Origin: Pseudomonas neuropathica
GTDB lineage: Bacteria; Pseudomonadota; Gammaproteobacteria; Pseudomonadales; Pseudomonadaceae
Length of the DNA stretch: 64,000 bases
Direction of reading: 5' to 3'
NCBI RefSeq assembly: GCF_015461835.1
Contig: NZ_JACOPX010000002.1
Span: forward strand, 372,001-436,000
Shown here: positions 25,600-33,515 of the stretch, in pieces
How the letters are laid out: each line of letters starts with the position of its first letter
How positions within the stretch are numbered: the stretch's first letter is position 1
The notes under the pieces: generated by a model
What the model was told of the DNA's origin: nothing
Databases searched by the model: none
What the model saw: only the letters and a program-made list of their open reading frames with translations
Translations under genes and position numbers: made by a program

Positions 25600-27078
25600 A
25601 TGCTCAGGCTTCCCGCCCCTTCCGGTTGCCTGAACCCTATGTCGCGTGCCGTCACTTCGCTGTTTCTGCTTGCCGCCCTGCTGTTTTTCTTCGCACTGGG
25701 CAACCATCAATTGCAAGGTTCCACCGAGGCCCGCGTCGCCGGCATCGCTATGGAGATGCACCTGGACGACGACTGGGTGACACCTCGTTTGTTCGGCGAA
25801 CCGTTTCTGGAAAAACCACCGCTGAGCCTGTGGCTGGATGCGGGCGCCATGCGTGTGTTTGGCGTTTCACCGTGGGCCGTGCGGCTGGCGTCGGCGGTGG
25901 CCGGGTTGCTCAGTGTGATGCTGCTGTACGGCATGTTGCGGCGTTTCGAGCGGCCGAAAATGATTGCCTGGACCGCAGGCATTCTGCTCGCGACCATGGC
26001 CAGTTATTGGAGCAATGTGCGCGGCGTCGGCGAGGATGCGCTGCTCGCACTCGGCGTGACCACTGCACTGCTGGCCTTTTATCAGGCGCAGCGGGCCTCG
26101 ACTCTGGGCAACTCGCTGCTGTTTGTCGTCGGGATCGCCATCGCCACGTTGAGCAAAGGTGTGCTGGGGCTGGCGATGCCGGGAGTGGTGATTTTTGCCT
26201 ATCTGCTGGCTGACAACCTGATGGACAAGCGCCTGAAAATCACCGATTGGCTGCGGCCGGGCTTACTGACCCTGCTCGGTTTGATTCCGCTGCTGATCTG
26301 GCTCGTCATCCTCTTCCAGCACGGCGGCGCACAAGCCGTCAAAGAAGTGCTGCTGACCAACAGCGTCGGACGCTTCAGCGGTTCGTTCGTCGAGGCCGGG
26401 CACTATGAACCTTTCTATTACTACCTCGCCAAGCTGCCGGAAGCCTTCCTGCCGTGGAACATTCTGGTGTACCTGGGGCTCTGGCATTTCCGCAAACACC
26501 TGAAGGCCAACCGTTACCTGCTGTTTTTCAGCCTGTGGATCGTGGCGCAGTTCATCATGCTGACGTTGGCGTCGAGCAAACGCACGGTGTACCTGATGTC
26601 GATGACTCCGGCCGCTGCGGTGATCGCGGCAGAGTATGCGGGCGTGCTGTTTGAGCGCTTGAAACAGTACGAATCAGGCAATGGATTCGTAGGCCGAATC
26701 GCCCGTCACCGTCAGACATTGGCAATGGGTGTGCTCACGCTGGTGATCGGCAGTTACCTCGCGGCCGCGCAATGGGCCCTGCCCCACGCCGACAAAAAGC
26801 TTTCGTTCCTGCCATTGAGTGCAGAGATTCAGACGCTGCAAACCGCTGGCCATCAAGTTGCGCTGTTTCAGGCCAACGAGCGGGTCGGTGGCGCTACAGT
26901 CTTCTACACCCAGCAAGTACTCAAAGGACTGGATACCGAGGCGCAGTTGCGAGATTTCCTCACGGCCTCGCCCTCGCATGTCGTGGTGATGGCCGGCGAC
27001 AGCGAACCCGCCGCCCCACTGAAAGTGCTCAAGACCATGATGGTCGGGCGCCAGGCGTATTACTTCGTCGGCTATTGA
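25600..27078 (+). CDS. ArnT/PMT-like membrane glycosyltransferase
   Basis: A 492-residue integral membrane protein of the GT83/ArnT-like family. About eleven hydrophobic helices are visible. The first periplasmic loop has the EARVAGIAMEMHLDDDWVTPRL and EKPPLSLWLDA motifs, where the acidic residue after the first helix is the presumed catalytic site in this family. Members transfer a sugar from a polyprenyl carrier to lipid A or other envelope acceptors. The start at 25600 has AAGGA upstream; MSRAVTS at 25639 is an alternative. It faces a phosphatase pair (27145-28658) that also points to envelope glycolipids. Confidence 0.85.
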   Translation: MLRLPAPSGCLNPMSRAVTSLFLLAALLFFFALGNHQLQGSTEARVAGIAMEMHLDDDWVTPRLFGEPFLEKPPLSLWLDAGAMRVFGVSPWAVRLASAVAGLLSVMLLYGMLRRFERPKMIAWTAGILLATMASYWSNVRGVGEDALLALGVTTALLAFYQAQRASTLGNSLLFVVGIAIATLSKGVLGLAMPGVVIFAYLLADNLMDKRLKITDWLRPGLLTLLGLIPLLIWLVILFQHGGAQAVKEVLLTNSVGRFSGSFVEAGHYEPFYYYLAKLPEAFLPWNILVYLGLWHFRKHLKANRYLLFFSLWIVAQFIMLTLASSKRTVYLMSMTPAAAVIAAEYAGVLFERLKQYESGNGFVGRIARHRQTLAMGVLTLVIGSYLAAAQWALPHADKKLSFLPLSAEIQTLQTAGHQVALFQANERVGGATVFYTQQVLKGLDTEAQLRDFLTASPSHVVVMAGDSEPAAPLKVLKTMMVGRQAYYFVGY

Positions 27079-27096
27079 GGGCCTGCGCAGCTGCAT

Positions 27097-27128
27097 AAAA
27101 AAACCCGCCGGTGATTGGCGGGTTTTTC
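27097..27128. terminator. Bidirectional terminator between convergent genes
   Basis: AACCCGCC/GGCGGGTT stem with A and T runs on either side. It lies between the glycosyltransferase and the PAP2 phosphatase, which converge. Confidence 0.9.
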
Positions 27129-27144
27129 ATTCACCCGAACGGGT

Positions 27145-27966
27145 TCAGAGAGAAACCTCTGGCTGAGCACCGAAAGCTTTCTGCTCACGCTTGCCCAGCA
27201 CCGGCACATCCAGCCGCGCCCGCCCGTAAAAGGCCAACGCCGTCAGCAAACACGCCAGCCACACAAAGATTCCAGCCCAGAACGTGTGTGACATGTAGTG
27301 CCAGCCCTGCAGAACGCGAGTAGTGCCATAAACGAACCCCAGCAACAGCGAGCCCCACAAGATGGCACTGGAAAAGCGCCACTGATAGCGCCGCGCCACG
27401 AAATACAGCGCCAGCATGGTGAAGCCACCCGACGCATGGCCACCCGGCCAGCAACGGCCACTGCCGGCTTCATGGAACAGTTGAAAATTGCTGTACCACT
27501 CGATGTGGGCCATTTTCCCGCCGTACAGCGTGGTCTCGATCGGGCAGTAAACGCTGGTGTGGGACTTGAGGAAGTGAATCACCCCGGTGCAAACGGCAAA
27601 TGCGACCACCACAAACAGAAAATCCCTACGGTGATCAGCGGCAAATCGCAGTACCGGCGCGACTTTGCTCCGTTCCAGCATTGCGCCGAGGCGCGGACGC
27701 TTGTGCGGATTGACCAATGGCCAGACCACCGATAGCAGCGCGCCGATCAGGGCGATTTCCGCCGTCCAGTTGGGAATGATCCGCGCCCATTTGTGCGTGA
27801 GCTTTTCAAAGAAGTGGATTTTGTCGAGCGGGAAGGTCTGGGTCAGCGGATCGAACAGCAGGTTGCTGAAGGCGATGTCGATTTTGGTCAAGTCGAACAT
27901 CAGGAACACCAACGCCGCACAGGCCAGCGGAATACCAAAGTTGTAAACGTAGAAGCGGGATTTCAT
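27145..27966 (-). CDS. PAP2-family membrane phosphatase
   Basis: A 273-residue membrane protein with about six helices. The PAP2 active-site pieces are KSHTSVYCP near residue 134, PGGHASGGF near 175 and TTRVLQGWHYMSHTFWA near 215, giving the conserved His, Arg and His. Such enzymes remove phosphate from lipid A, undecaprenyl diphosphate or phosphatidic acid at the periplasmic face. Its ATG overlaps the stop of the histidine phosphatase gene upstream, so the two are coupled; together they suggest phosphate trimming of envelope lipids or LPS core. Confidence 0.87.
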   Translation of the reverse strand: MKSRFYVYNFGIPLACAALVFLMFDLTKIDIAFSNLLFDPLTQTFPLDKIHFFEKLTHKWARIIPNWTAEIALIGALLSVVWPLVNPHKRPRLGAMLERSKVAPVLRFAADHRRDFLFVVVAFAVCTGVIHFLKSHTSVYCPIETTLYGGKMAHIEWYSNFQLFHEAGSGRCWPGGHASGGFTMLALYFVARRYQWRFSSAILWGSLLLGFVYGTTRVLQGWHYMSHTFWAGIFVWLACLLTALAFYGRARLDVPVLGKREQKAFGAQPEVSL

Positions 27967-28658
27967 CGGGTATTCACCGTGCGCCAGTCGGAGGCTTCAA
28001 TAAAGCCGAGCATCTTGGGAGCCGCCGGGCTGGCAGCGGAAACAAACAATGACGAGCCGTAACCCATGTCCGAGGCCGAAACTTTGAGGTCTTTCTCGAT
28101 TTGCGCCATGCATTCGCTGTGGGTCACCAGTACCAGGTTGCGACCGGGAACCTTGTGGGCCAACGCGTCCCGCAACATGCGGCCCCGGCAGTTGATCAAC
28201 CAGTCGTCACCGCTGGCGGCATGGTTGAACATGTAACCGGCGGTCTGCACCGTGCGCATCGATGGGCTGTTATAGATGTCGGCGTTGTTCAAGCCCAGTT
28301 GTTCGAACCTTGCACCGACCGCCACCGCGACACTGCGTGAGCGATCGGTGATGCCGTCGTTGCCACTCAGGCAGGCAGCTTTAGAGTGATCGCAGCGCTC
28401 GACGTGACGCACCAGCACGATCATCTCGCCCTTGGCCCATCCCGCCGCCAACGCTTGCGCACCGGCAACATTGCCGTGGGCCAGGTCTGGCACCGCCGCC
28501 GGCGCCAGCAACCACAGAGTCAGCGGGATCACCAACACTGATGCCGCCAACACCACCCAAGTGTTGCGAAAACGCGCCAAAAAGCTCAGATCGATCGAGC
28601 GTTTGACGCCGAACAGACTCAGTCTCAATTCCACAAAAACCGCCTCGCCACTGTGCAT
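27963..28658 (-). CDS. Ais/PmrG-like histidine phosphatase, membrane anchored
   Basis: A 231-residue protein with an N-terminal membrane anchor (about residues 33-53) and a histidine-phosphatase domain in the periplasm. The RHG-type motif is [11 protein letters not shown] near residue 83; the second catalytic His is in LVTHSECM near 179. Two further cysteines flank the active site. This resembles Ais/PmrG, a phosphatase acting on LPS core heptose phosphate. I start at the ATG at 28658 because the long upstream open frame overlaps the promoter region of the chemoreceptor. Coupled to the PAP2 gene by ATGA. Confidence 0.82.
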   Translation of the reverse strand: MHSGEAVFVELRLSLFGVKRSIDLSFLARFRNTWVVLAASVLVIPLTLWLLAPAAVPDLAHGNVAGAQALAAGWAKGEMIVLVRHVERCDHSKAACLSGNDGITDRSRSVAVAVGARFEQLGLNNADIYNSPSMRTVQTAGYMFNHAASGDDWLINCRGRMLRDALAHKVPGRNLVLVTHSECMAQIEKDLKVSASDMGYGSSLFVSAASPAAPKMLGFIEASDWRTVNTR

Positions 28659-28770
28659 CTCGGGTTCATTCGATGCGGCGAAGGTACAGAGGCGTGCGTG
28701 GCCAGCCAGTGAAACCCATGTGAAAAAAGTCTTGGGATCCCTTGTTACAAATTCCGTAGGACAAAATCCT

Positions 28771-28797
28771 TTCAGCTCTCGGATTTGCGGCCGATAC
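28771..28797 (+). promoter_or_regulatory. Possible FliA (sigma-28) promoter of the chemoreceptor gene
   Basis: GCCGATAC at 28790-28797 matches the -10 consensus GCCGATAA in seven of eight bases. TTCAGCTC at 28771-28778 is a weak -35 match with the expected 11-base spacer. The site is about 90 bases upstream of the ATG, and chemoreceptor genes are usual FliA targets. Confidence 0.4.
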
Positions 28798-28887
28798 AGT
28801 CCTGCTAACACCCTTGCTGGCTCAAAAAAACAACAATCTTCCAGCCTAACCGACGACAAGAAACCCAACGTTTCTGGAGGATTTTTG

Positions 28888-30807
28888 ATGAATAGCTGGT
28901 TCGGCAACATCAGCGTGAACATGAAACTGGGCCTGGGCTTCGGCCTCGTGCTGGCCCTGACCTGCGTGCTGGCCCTGACAGGCTGGACCAGCCTCGGTGG
29001 CTTGATCGACCGCAGCAACTGGATGAGCGACATCACCCAGCTCAATGCCGGTCTGACCAAACTGCGCGTGGTGCGTCTGCAATACATGCTGACCAATGGC
29101 GATGAAACCGCCGCGCAGAATGTGCAAACCACCCTCGAAAGCTTTGCCGCGCAGCAACAGAAGCTGATCAACAGCTTCAAGAGCCCGGAAAACGTCAAGC
29201 TGCTCAAGGAGCAGGCCGCGACCATCGCTGAATACCAGACCTCGCTGAACAAAATGCGCAATGCCTACCGCACCGGCAACAGTGCGCGCGACAGCATGAG
29301 CGTGAGTGCCGAGACCGCGTACAACCAGATCGAGTCGATCAGCAAACGCGTGCAGCAGATGGACATGAGCGAACAGCGTTTCGAACAGTTCCAGGCGATC
29401 ACCGCCGCCAAGGAAGCGTTCATCCTCGCGCGCTACGAAGTGCGCGGCTACACCGCCACCAGCAACGCCGAAACCGAGCAGAAAGCCGTCGGCCAGCTGG
29501 ATGTCGCGATCGCCAGCCTCAAGCAACTGAACGTGCATTTCGCTGACTCTCAGCAAGACGCCCTGCGTCAGCTGGAAACCGCACTGGTCAACTATCGCAG
29601 CGCCTTGATGGCGTACAAAAACGCCAACACCGACGCCGTGCAAGCCCGTAAGGAAATGACCGATCAAGGCACCGCGATCGTCAACACCAGCGAGCAGCTG
29701 TACCAGATCCAGCTCGATCGCCGTGACGCTGAAAGCGCCCAGGCGCGCACCTTCCAGTTGATCAGCACCCTGCTGGCGCTGTTGGTTGGCGTGATTGCTG
29801 CGGTGATCATCACCCGTCAAATCACCCGTCCGCTGCAAGAAACCCTCGCCGTGGTCGAGCGCATTGCCAGCGGCGACCTGACCCAGAACGTCACCGTCAC
29901 CCGCCGCGACGAACTTGGCGTACTGCAACAAGGCATCGCGCGCATGGGCGTGACCCTGCGCGACTTGATCAGCGGCATCCGCGACGGCGTCACCCAGATC
30001 GCCAGCGCCGCTGAAGAGCTCTCGGCCGTGACCGAGCAGACCAGCGCCGGCGTAAACAGCCAGAAGGTCGAGACCGATCAGGTCGCCACCGCCATGCATG
30101 AGATGACCGCCACCGTGCAGGAAGTCGCGCGCAACGCCGAAGAGGCCTCACAAGCTGCCGCTGCCGCTGACGGCGAAGCCCGTGAAGGCGACAAAGTGGT
30201 CAACGAAGCCATCGCGCAGATCGAACGTCTGGCCAGCGAAGTGGTGCGTTCGACCGAAGCCATGAGCGTGCTGCAACAGGAAAGCGACAAGATCGGCAGC
30301 GTCATGGACGTGATCAAGGCTGTTGCTGAACAGACCAACCTGCTCGCCCTCAACGCTGCAATCGAAGCCGCGCGTGCCGGTGAAGCCGGTCGTGGTTTTG
30401 CCGTGGTCGCCGATGAGGTTCGTGGCCTGGCCCAGCGTACGCAGAAGTCCACCGAAGAAATCGAAGGCCTGGTCGCCGGTCTGCAGAACGGCACCCAGCA
30501 AGTCTCGGCGGTAATGAGCAACAGCCGCGCCCTGACCGACAGCAGCGTCGCCCTGACCCGCAAGGCTGGCGCGTCGCTGGAAAACATCACCCGCACGGTG
30601 TCGAACATCCAGTCGATGAACCAGCAGATCGCTGCAGCGGCTGAACAGCAAAGTGCAGTGGCCGAAGAGATTAGCCGCAGCATCATCAACGTGCGCGACG
30701 TCTCGGAACAGACCGCAGCGGCGAGTGATGAGACGGCTGCATCGAGCGTTGAACTGGCGCGTTTGGGTGGTCAGTTGCAGCAGATGGTCAGCCACTTCCG
30801 GGTTTGA
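28888..30807 (+). CDS. Methyl-accepting chemotaxis protein with HBM-type sensor domain
   Basis: A 639-residue transmembrane chemoreceptor. TM1 is near residues 12-33, followed by a 250-residue periplasmic all-helical domain of the HBM (helical bimodular) kind seen in McpS-type receptors, TM2 near 290-312, a HAMP domain, and the cytoplasmic signalling domain with the conserved hairpin tip ([19 protein letters not shown] near 485). HBM receptors in Pseudomonas sense TCA-cycle acids, acetate or related molecules; the ligand here cannot be read. The ATG at 28888 follows TGGAGG. A possible FliA promoter lies upstream. The upstream in-frame extension to 28432 overlaps the divergent phosphatase gene and is rejected. 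Confidence 0.92.
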   Translation: MNSWFGNISVNMKLGLGFGLVLALTCVLALTGWTSLGGLIDRSNWMSDITQLNAGLTKLRVVRLQYMLTNGDETAAQNVQTTLESFAAQQQKLINSFKSPENVKLLKEQAATIAEYQTSLNKMRNAYRTGNSARDSMSVSAETAYNQIESISKRVQQMDMSEQRFEQFQAITAAKEAFILARYEVRGYTATSNAETEQKAVGQLDVAIASLKQLNVHFADSQQDALRQLETALVNYRSALMAYKNANTDAVQARKEMTDQGTAIVNTSEQLYQIQLDRRDAESAQARTFQLISTLLALLVGVIAAVIITRQITRPLQETLAVVERIASGDLTQNVTVTRRDELGVLQQGIARMGVTLRDLISGIRDGVTQIASAAEELSAVTEQTSAGVNSQKVETDQVATAMHEMTATVQEVARNAEEASQAAAAADGEAREGDKVVNEAIAQIERLASEVVRSTEAMSVLQQESDKIGSVMDVIKAVAEQTNLLALNAAIEAARAGEAGRGFAVVADEVRGLAQRTQKSTEEIEGLVAGLQNGTQQVSAVMSNSRALTDSSVALTRKAGASLENITRTVSNIQSMNQQIAAAAEQQSAVAEEISRSIINVRDVSEQTAAASDETAASSVELARLGGQLQQMVSHFRV

Positions 30808-30834
30808 TCCTGATTTCGCACTGAAGCCAAAAAC

Positions 30835-30928
30835 CAATCGCGGGCAAGCCCGCTCCCACAGGGTTTGGAGTCGTTCACAGATGTTGTGTTCGACTCATGA
30901 CGTGTGGGAGCGGGTTTGCCTGCGATTG
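30835..30928. repeat. Inverted REP pair (GCGGGCAAGCCCGCTCCCACA type)
   Basis: CAATCGCGGGCAAGCCCGCT at 30835 onward and the matching inverse ending at 30928 flank about 45 bases. This is the common Pseudomonas intergenic REP doublet. Confidence 0.8.
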
Positions 30929-30952
30929 CGTCAGGCCTTTCACCGCTTAGCG

Positions 30953-31426
30953 TCAAACCACACCGTGCATAAAAAACTCGACTGGCACTTTAAAGAACTC
31001 GGCGAATCCCTTTATCTGAGCAACGGTCATTTTTCGCTTGTTATTCAATATCTCTGAAACAGCACTCTGAGTTGCGATCTCAGACAAGTCCTTCTGTTTA
31101 ACGCCTCTTTCCGACAGCAGAAACGCCAGCGCTTCAGATTGGGACGAATAAGCAATCAACACCGTTTCATTTTCGTACTCATAAACCCGATCAGCCACAA
31201 ACTCCGCAAACCGTGCCGCAGCATGATCCTCGGTGTTCGCGTGGGAATAAAGCTCATCAATCAGGGCCATTCGCACTTGCAGATCGTCATCATTTTTTAT
31301 CGGATCATGGCAGGCAGACAACAACTTGGACAAAGTCGCTAGCTGATCGCCCAGCCCCTCAAGCATGGGTGAAATATCGGCTATGAAGGAATCCAGTCCT
31401 GTCGCTTCGACTTTATTACGCTTCAT
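30953..31426 (-). CDS. higA: HigA-type antitoxin
   Basis: A 157-residue protein with a C-terminal helix-turn-helix of the HigA/Xre type (KQKDLSEIATQSAVSEILNN near residues 110-130), and an N-terminal region that in this family wraps the toxin. HigA neutralises HigB and represses the operon. The ATG at 31426 has AAGGTGA upstream. It lies 53 bases after higB, the reversed gene order (toxin first) normal for higBA. Confidence 0.85.
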   Translation of the reverse strand: MKRNKVEATGLDSFIADISPMLEGLGDQLATLSKLLSACHDPIKNDDDLQVRMALIDELYSHANTEDHAAARFAEFVADRVYEYENETVLIAYSSQSEALAFLLSERGVKQKDLSEIATQSAVSEILNNKRKMTVAQIKGFAEFFKVPVEFFMHGVV

Positions 31427-31479
31427 TGAGATCACCTTTATTTTCGTTAAACATAAATAGCGTATTTCATTCTGGCCAA

Positions 31480-31833
31480 CTACTTGACATCACCCTTCCA
31501 CCATTTGTCATATCCGGCATGGGGAAGAATGTCCTTGATATAGATAGTGCCAGTCTTCGTGTTGATCCACGTAATGACACGGCACTCGTTTTTCTTGATA
31601 TCAAAAACGTAAATATCAAGCGGACCTTTCTTGCTCGTCAGCCTCAGCTTCGAGTGAGGGATACGATCAACGTTCCAACCTGAGGCGCTGGCCCAGTCTT
31701 GACGAAGCTTCTCAAACGACTCGAAGCGCAGCGATGCTCTGTCGAAGATGGTTAGCCACAAGGTGAGAGGATCTCTCCACTGGCCATGAGTCTCAATGGC
31801 CCGCGCAACCGCCGCTTTTGTGATCACTCTCAT
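31480..31833 (-). CDS. higB: HigB-type mRNA interferase toxin
   Basis: A 117-residue RelE-superfamily toxin. Landmarks of the HigB_toxin family: LRQDWASASGWNVDR, CRVITWINTKTGTIYIKDILPH and the C-terminal HAGYDKWW. It cleaves mRNA on the ribosome until bound by HigA. Base composition is lower in GC than neighbouring genes, which fits horizontal acquisition of the pair. Confidence 0.87.
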   Translation of the reverse strand: MRVITKAAVARAIETHGQWRDPLTLWLTIFDRASLRFESFEKLRQDWASASGWNVDRIPHSKLRLTSKKGPLDIYVFDIKKNECRVITWINTKTGTIYIKDILPHAGYDKWWKGDVK

Positions 31834-31880
31834 ACAATTTTCGGTTCTGGTATCCCTACATGCGCCAAAATTATCTCAAA

Positions 31881-31894
31881 TACAGATATCTGTA
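31881..31894. promoter_or_regulatory. Palindromic operator candidate for higBA
   Basis: TACAGATATCTGTA is a perfect 14-bp palindrome 48 bases upstream of the higB start in AT-rich DNA. It is a likely HigA binding site overlapping the promoter. Confidence 0.6.
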
Positions 31895-31925
31895 AAGTAG
31901 ATATATTTAGCTCCACAGAACAAAC

Positions 31926-31957
31926 CCGAAGCCAAATGTATCAGTGGCTTCGGGCTT
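31926..31957. terminator. Bidirectional terminator before higBA
   Basis: CCCGAAGCCA pairs with TGGCTTCGGG; TTTTTT follows on the + strand and a shorter T-rich run on the - strand. It probably ends transcription of the DUF1329 gene. Confidence 0.75.
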
Positions 31958-31992
31958 TTTTCTGTCAGTGGTGCGGACTTAAACTTCAGCCA

Positions 31993-33366
31993 TCACCGCG
32001 TCCCACGCTGCCGCAACGCCGACGGCATAAAATACGCATCCTCCGGCACCGGCTGCGCGAAATCCACAGTCTCCGCCTCTTCGTTATCAAGGTTCTGCAC
32101 GTAGTACCGACGCGCCTGCAAATCATGGAAAACATCCAGCGCACTCCACGTCGTCGGCAGGTCATAGAAGTTTTTCAGGTAGGCCATCGACACCCGCCAC
32201 AACTCCCCTCGCCCGTCGTACTGATCGACCAGTGCCGCGCCCCAGCTGTCTTCATCGAGAAACAGCACACGCTTGGAATAGATATGCCGCGAGCCCGGTT
32301 TCAAGTTGCCTTCCACGACCCAGACCCGGTGCAGTTCGTAGCGGGTGTATTGCGGGTTGAGGTGGCCGGGGGTAAGCAGTTGCGCGTATTTCACGTCGGG
32401 ACTGGCGACTTTGTAGTTGTTGTAGGGGATGTAGATTTCCTGTTTGCCCTTGAGCTTCCACTCGTAGCGATCAGGCGAGCCGTTGAACAGGTCGGTGTCG
32501 TCGGCGGTGCGCAGGCCATCGGAGGATGCGATCGGCGTGTCGTAGGCGAGGTTCGGGGCGCGACGCACGCGGCGTTGGCCGGCGTCGTAGATCCAGGCCT
32601 GGCGTGCGTCCTTGAGCTGATCGAGGGTTTCGTGCACCAGTGCGGCACCGCCGGCCAATCGTGCGGGGCTTTTCACGAAGGCAAGGTAGTAGAACAGGAT
32701 GTTTTTCAGGTCGGCGAACTGGCCATTCGGGCGGTAGTAGTTGAACAGGGCTTCCTGCTGCGAGGTCACCAGCGCGAAACTGCCGTTGCGCTGGACCGGT
32801 GCTTCGGAGGCGCGGCGCACGACGTAGATGCCGCGATAACGGGTGATGTGGTTCCACAGCACTTCAACGCCGTCCTTGGGCACCGGGAACGGTACGCCGC
32901 CGTAAGCATCGGAGAAGCCGCTGCCGCCTTCGAGCAGCTTGGCCGAGGTCGCATTTTTCAAGGTGTTGTCGTACAGCCATTGCGGTGCTGAACCGGAGCG
33001 GCGGGACGGGTAAATCGGCATCTGAAAGGTGTCGGGGTAGCTGTTGAACAGGGCGATCTGGCCGGGGCTGAGGTGGGCTTTGTATTGGTCGAGATTGGCT
33101 TTGGTGATGGTGAATAGCGGTTTGTCTGCGGCAAAAGGATCCGGGTGATGCTGACCCGGTTTGTAACCGGCCGGGGCTTGAGTGATGCCGCCGGTCCAGG
33201 CGGGAATGGTGCCGGCGGCGTTGCCGGCACGCTCGGCGCCCATGGGGGTCAGGGTGGTTTTCAGTTGCTCGGCTTGTTGTGGGGTGATGGCGGCGAAAAC
33301 GCTACTGGCCGCCAGCCCCATGACGAGCGCCAGCGTGGTCTTGGTCAATCGTGAAGTGTGAAACAT
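31993..33366 (-). CDS. DUF1329 periplasmic/outer-membrane-associated protein
   Basis: A 457-residue exported protein with a signal peptide ending near SSVFA (residue 25). The mature part matches DUF1329: PMGAERAGNAAGTIPAWTGGI near the N-terminus and KNATSAKL, RRVRRAPNLAYDTP, YELHRVWVVEGNLKPGSRHIYSKR-type segments later. The fold resembles LolA/LolB-like lipid carriers. It is regularly paired with a DUF1302 outer-membrane protein, as here (33516-35474), and both may move hydrophobic substrates or lipids across the envelope. No direct function is known. Confidence 0.88.
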   Translation of the reverse strand: MFHTSRLTKTTLALVMGLAASSVFAAITPQQAEQLKTTLTPMGAERAGNAAGTIPAWTGGITQAPAGYKPGQHHPDPFAADKPLFTITKANLDQYKAHLSPGQIALFNSYPDTFQMPIYPSRRSGSAPQWLYDNTLKNATSAKLLEGGSGFSDAYGGVPFPVPKDGVEVLWNHITRYRGIYVVRRASEAPVQRNGSFALVTSQQEALFNYYRPNGQFADLKNILFYYLAFVKSPARLAGGAALVHETLDQLKDARQAWIYDAGQRRVRRAPNLAYDTPIASSDGLRTADDTDLFNGSPDRYEWKLKGKQEIYIPYNNYKVASPDVKYAQLLTPGHLNPQYTRYELHRVWVVEGNLKPGSRHIYSKRVLFLDEDSWGAALVDQYDGRGELWRVSMAYLKNFYDLPTTWSALDVFHDLQARRYYVQNLDNEEAETVDFAQPVPEDAYFMPSALRQRGTR

Positions 33367-33390
33367 GATCTTCTCCAGAATGCAGAAACC

Positions 33391-33480
33391 TGTGGGAGCG
33401 AGCTTGCTCGCGAAAGCGGTGTGTCAGGCGACACCGGTGTTGAATGTGCCGGCCTCTTCGCGAGCAAGCTCGCTCCCACA
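33391..33480. repeat. Inverted REP pair (GTGGGAGCGAGCTTGCTCGCGAA type)
   Basis: A 24-base arm TGTGGGAGCGAGCTTGCTCG... at 33391 is repeated exactly inverted at 33457-33480. The same arm pair recurs at 43066-43158. Confidence 0.88.
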
Positions 33481-33515
33481 GGGGAATGAGGTGTCCCGGA
33501 AATCTCGTGTGAAAC

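Noticed and set aside
28432..28887. N-terminal extension of the chemoreceptor frame
   Set aside because: It overlaps the divergent phosphatase gene and the promoter region; the receptor's first transmembrane helix starts right after the ATG at 28888, which has a strong ribosome binding site.
28659..29261. 200-codon N-terminal extension of the histidine phosphatase
   Set aside because: It runs antisense through the chemoreceptor start and promoter; the membrane anchor and domain start fit the ATG at 28658.
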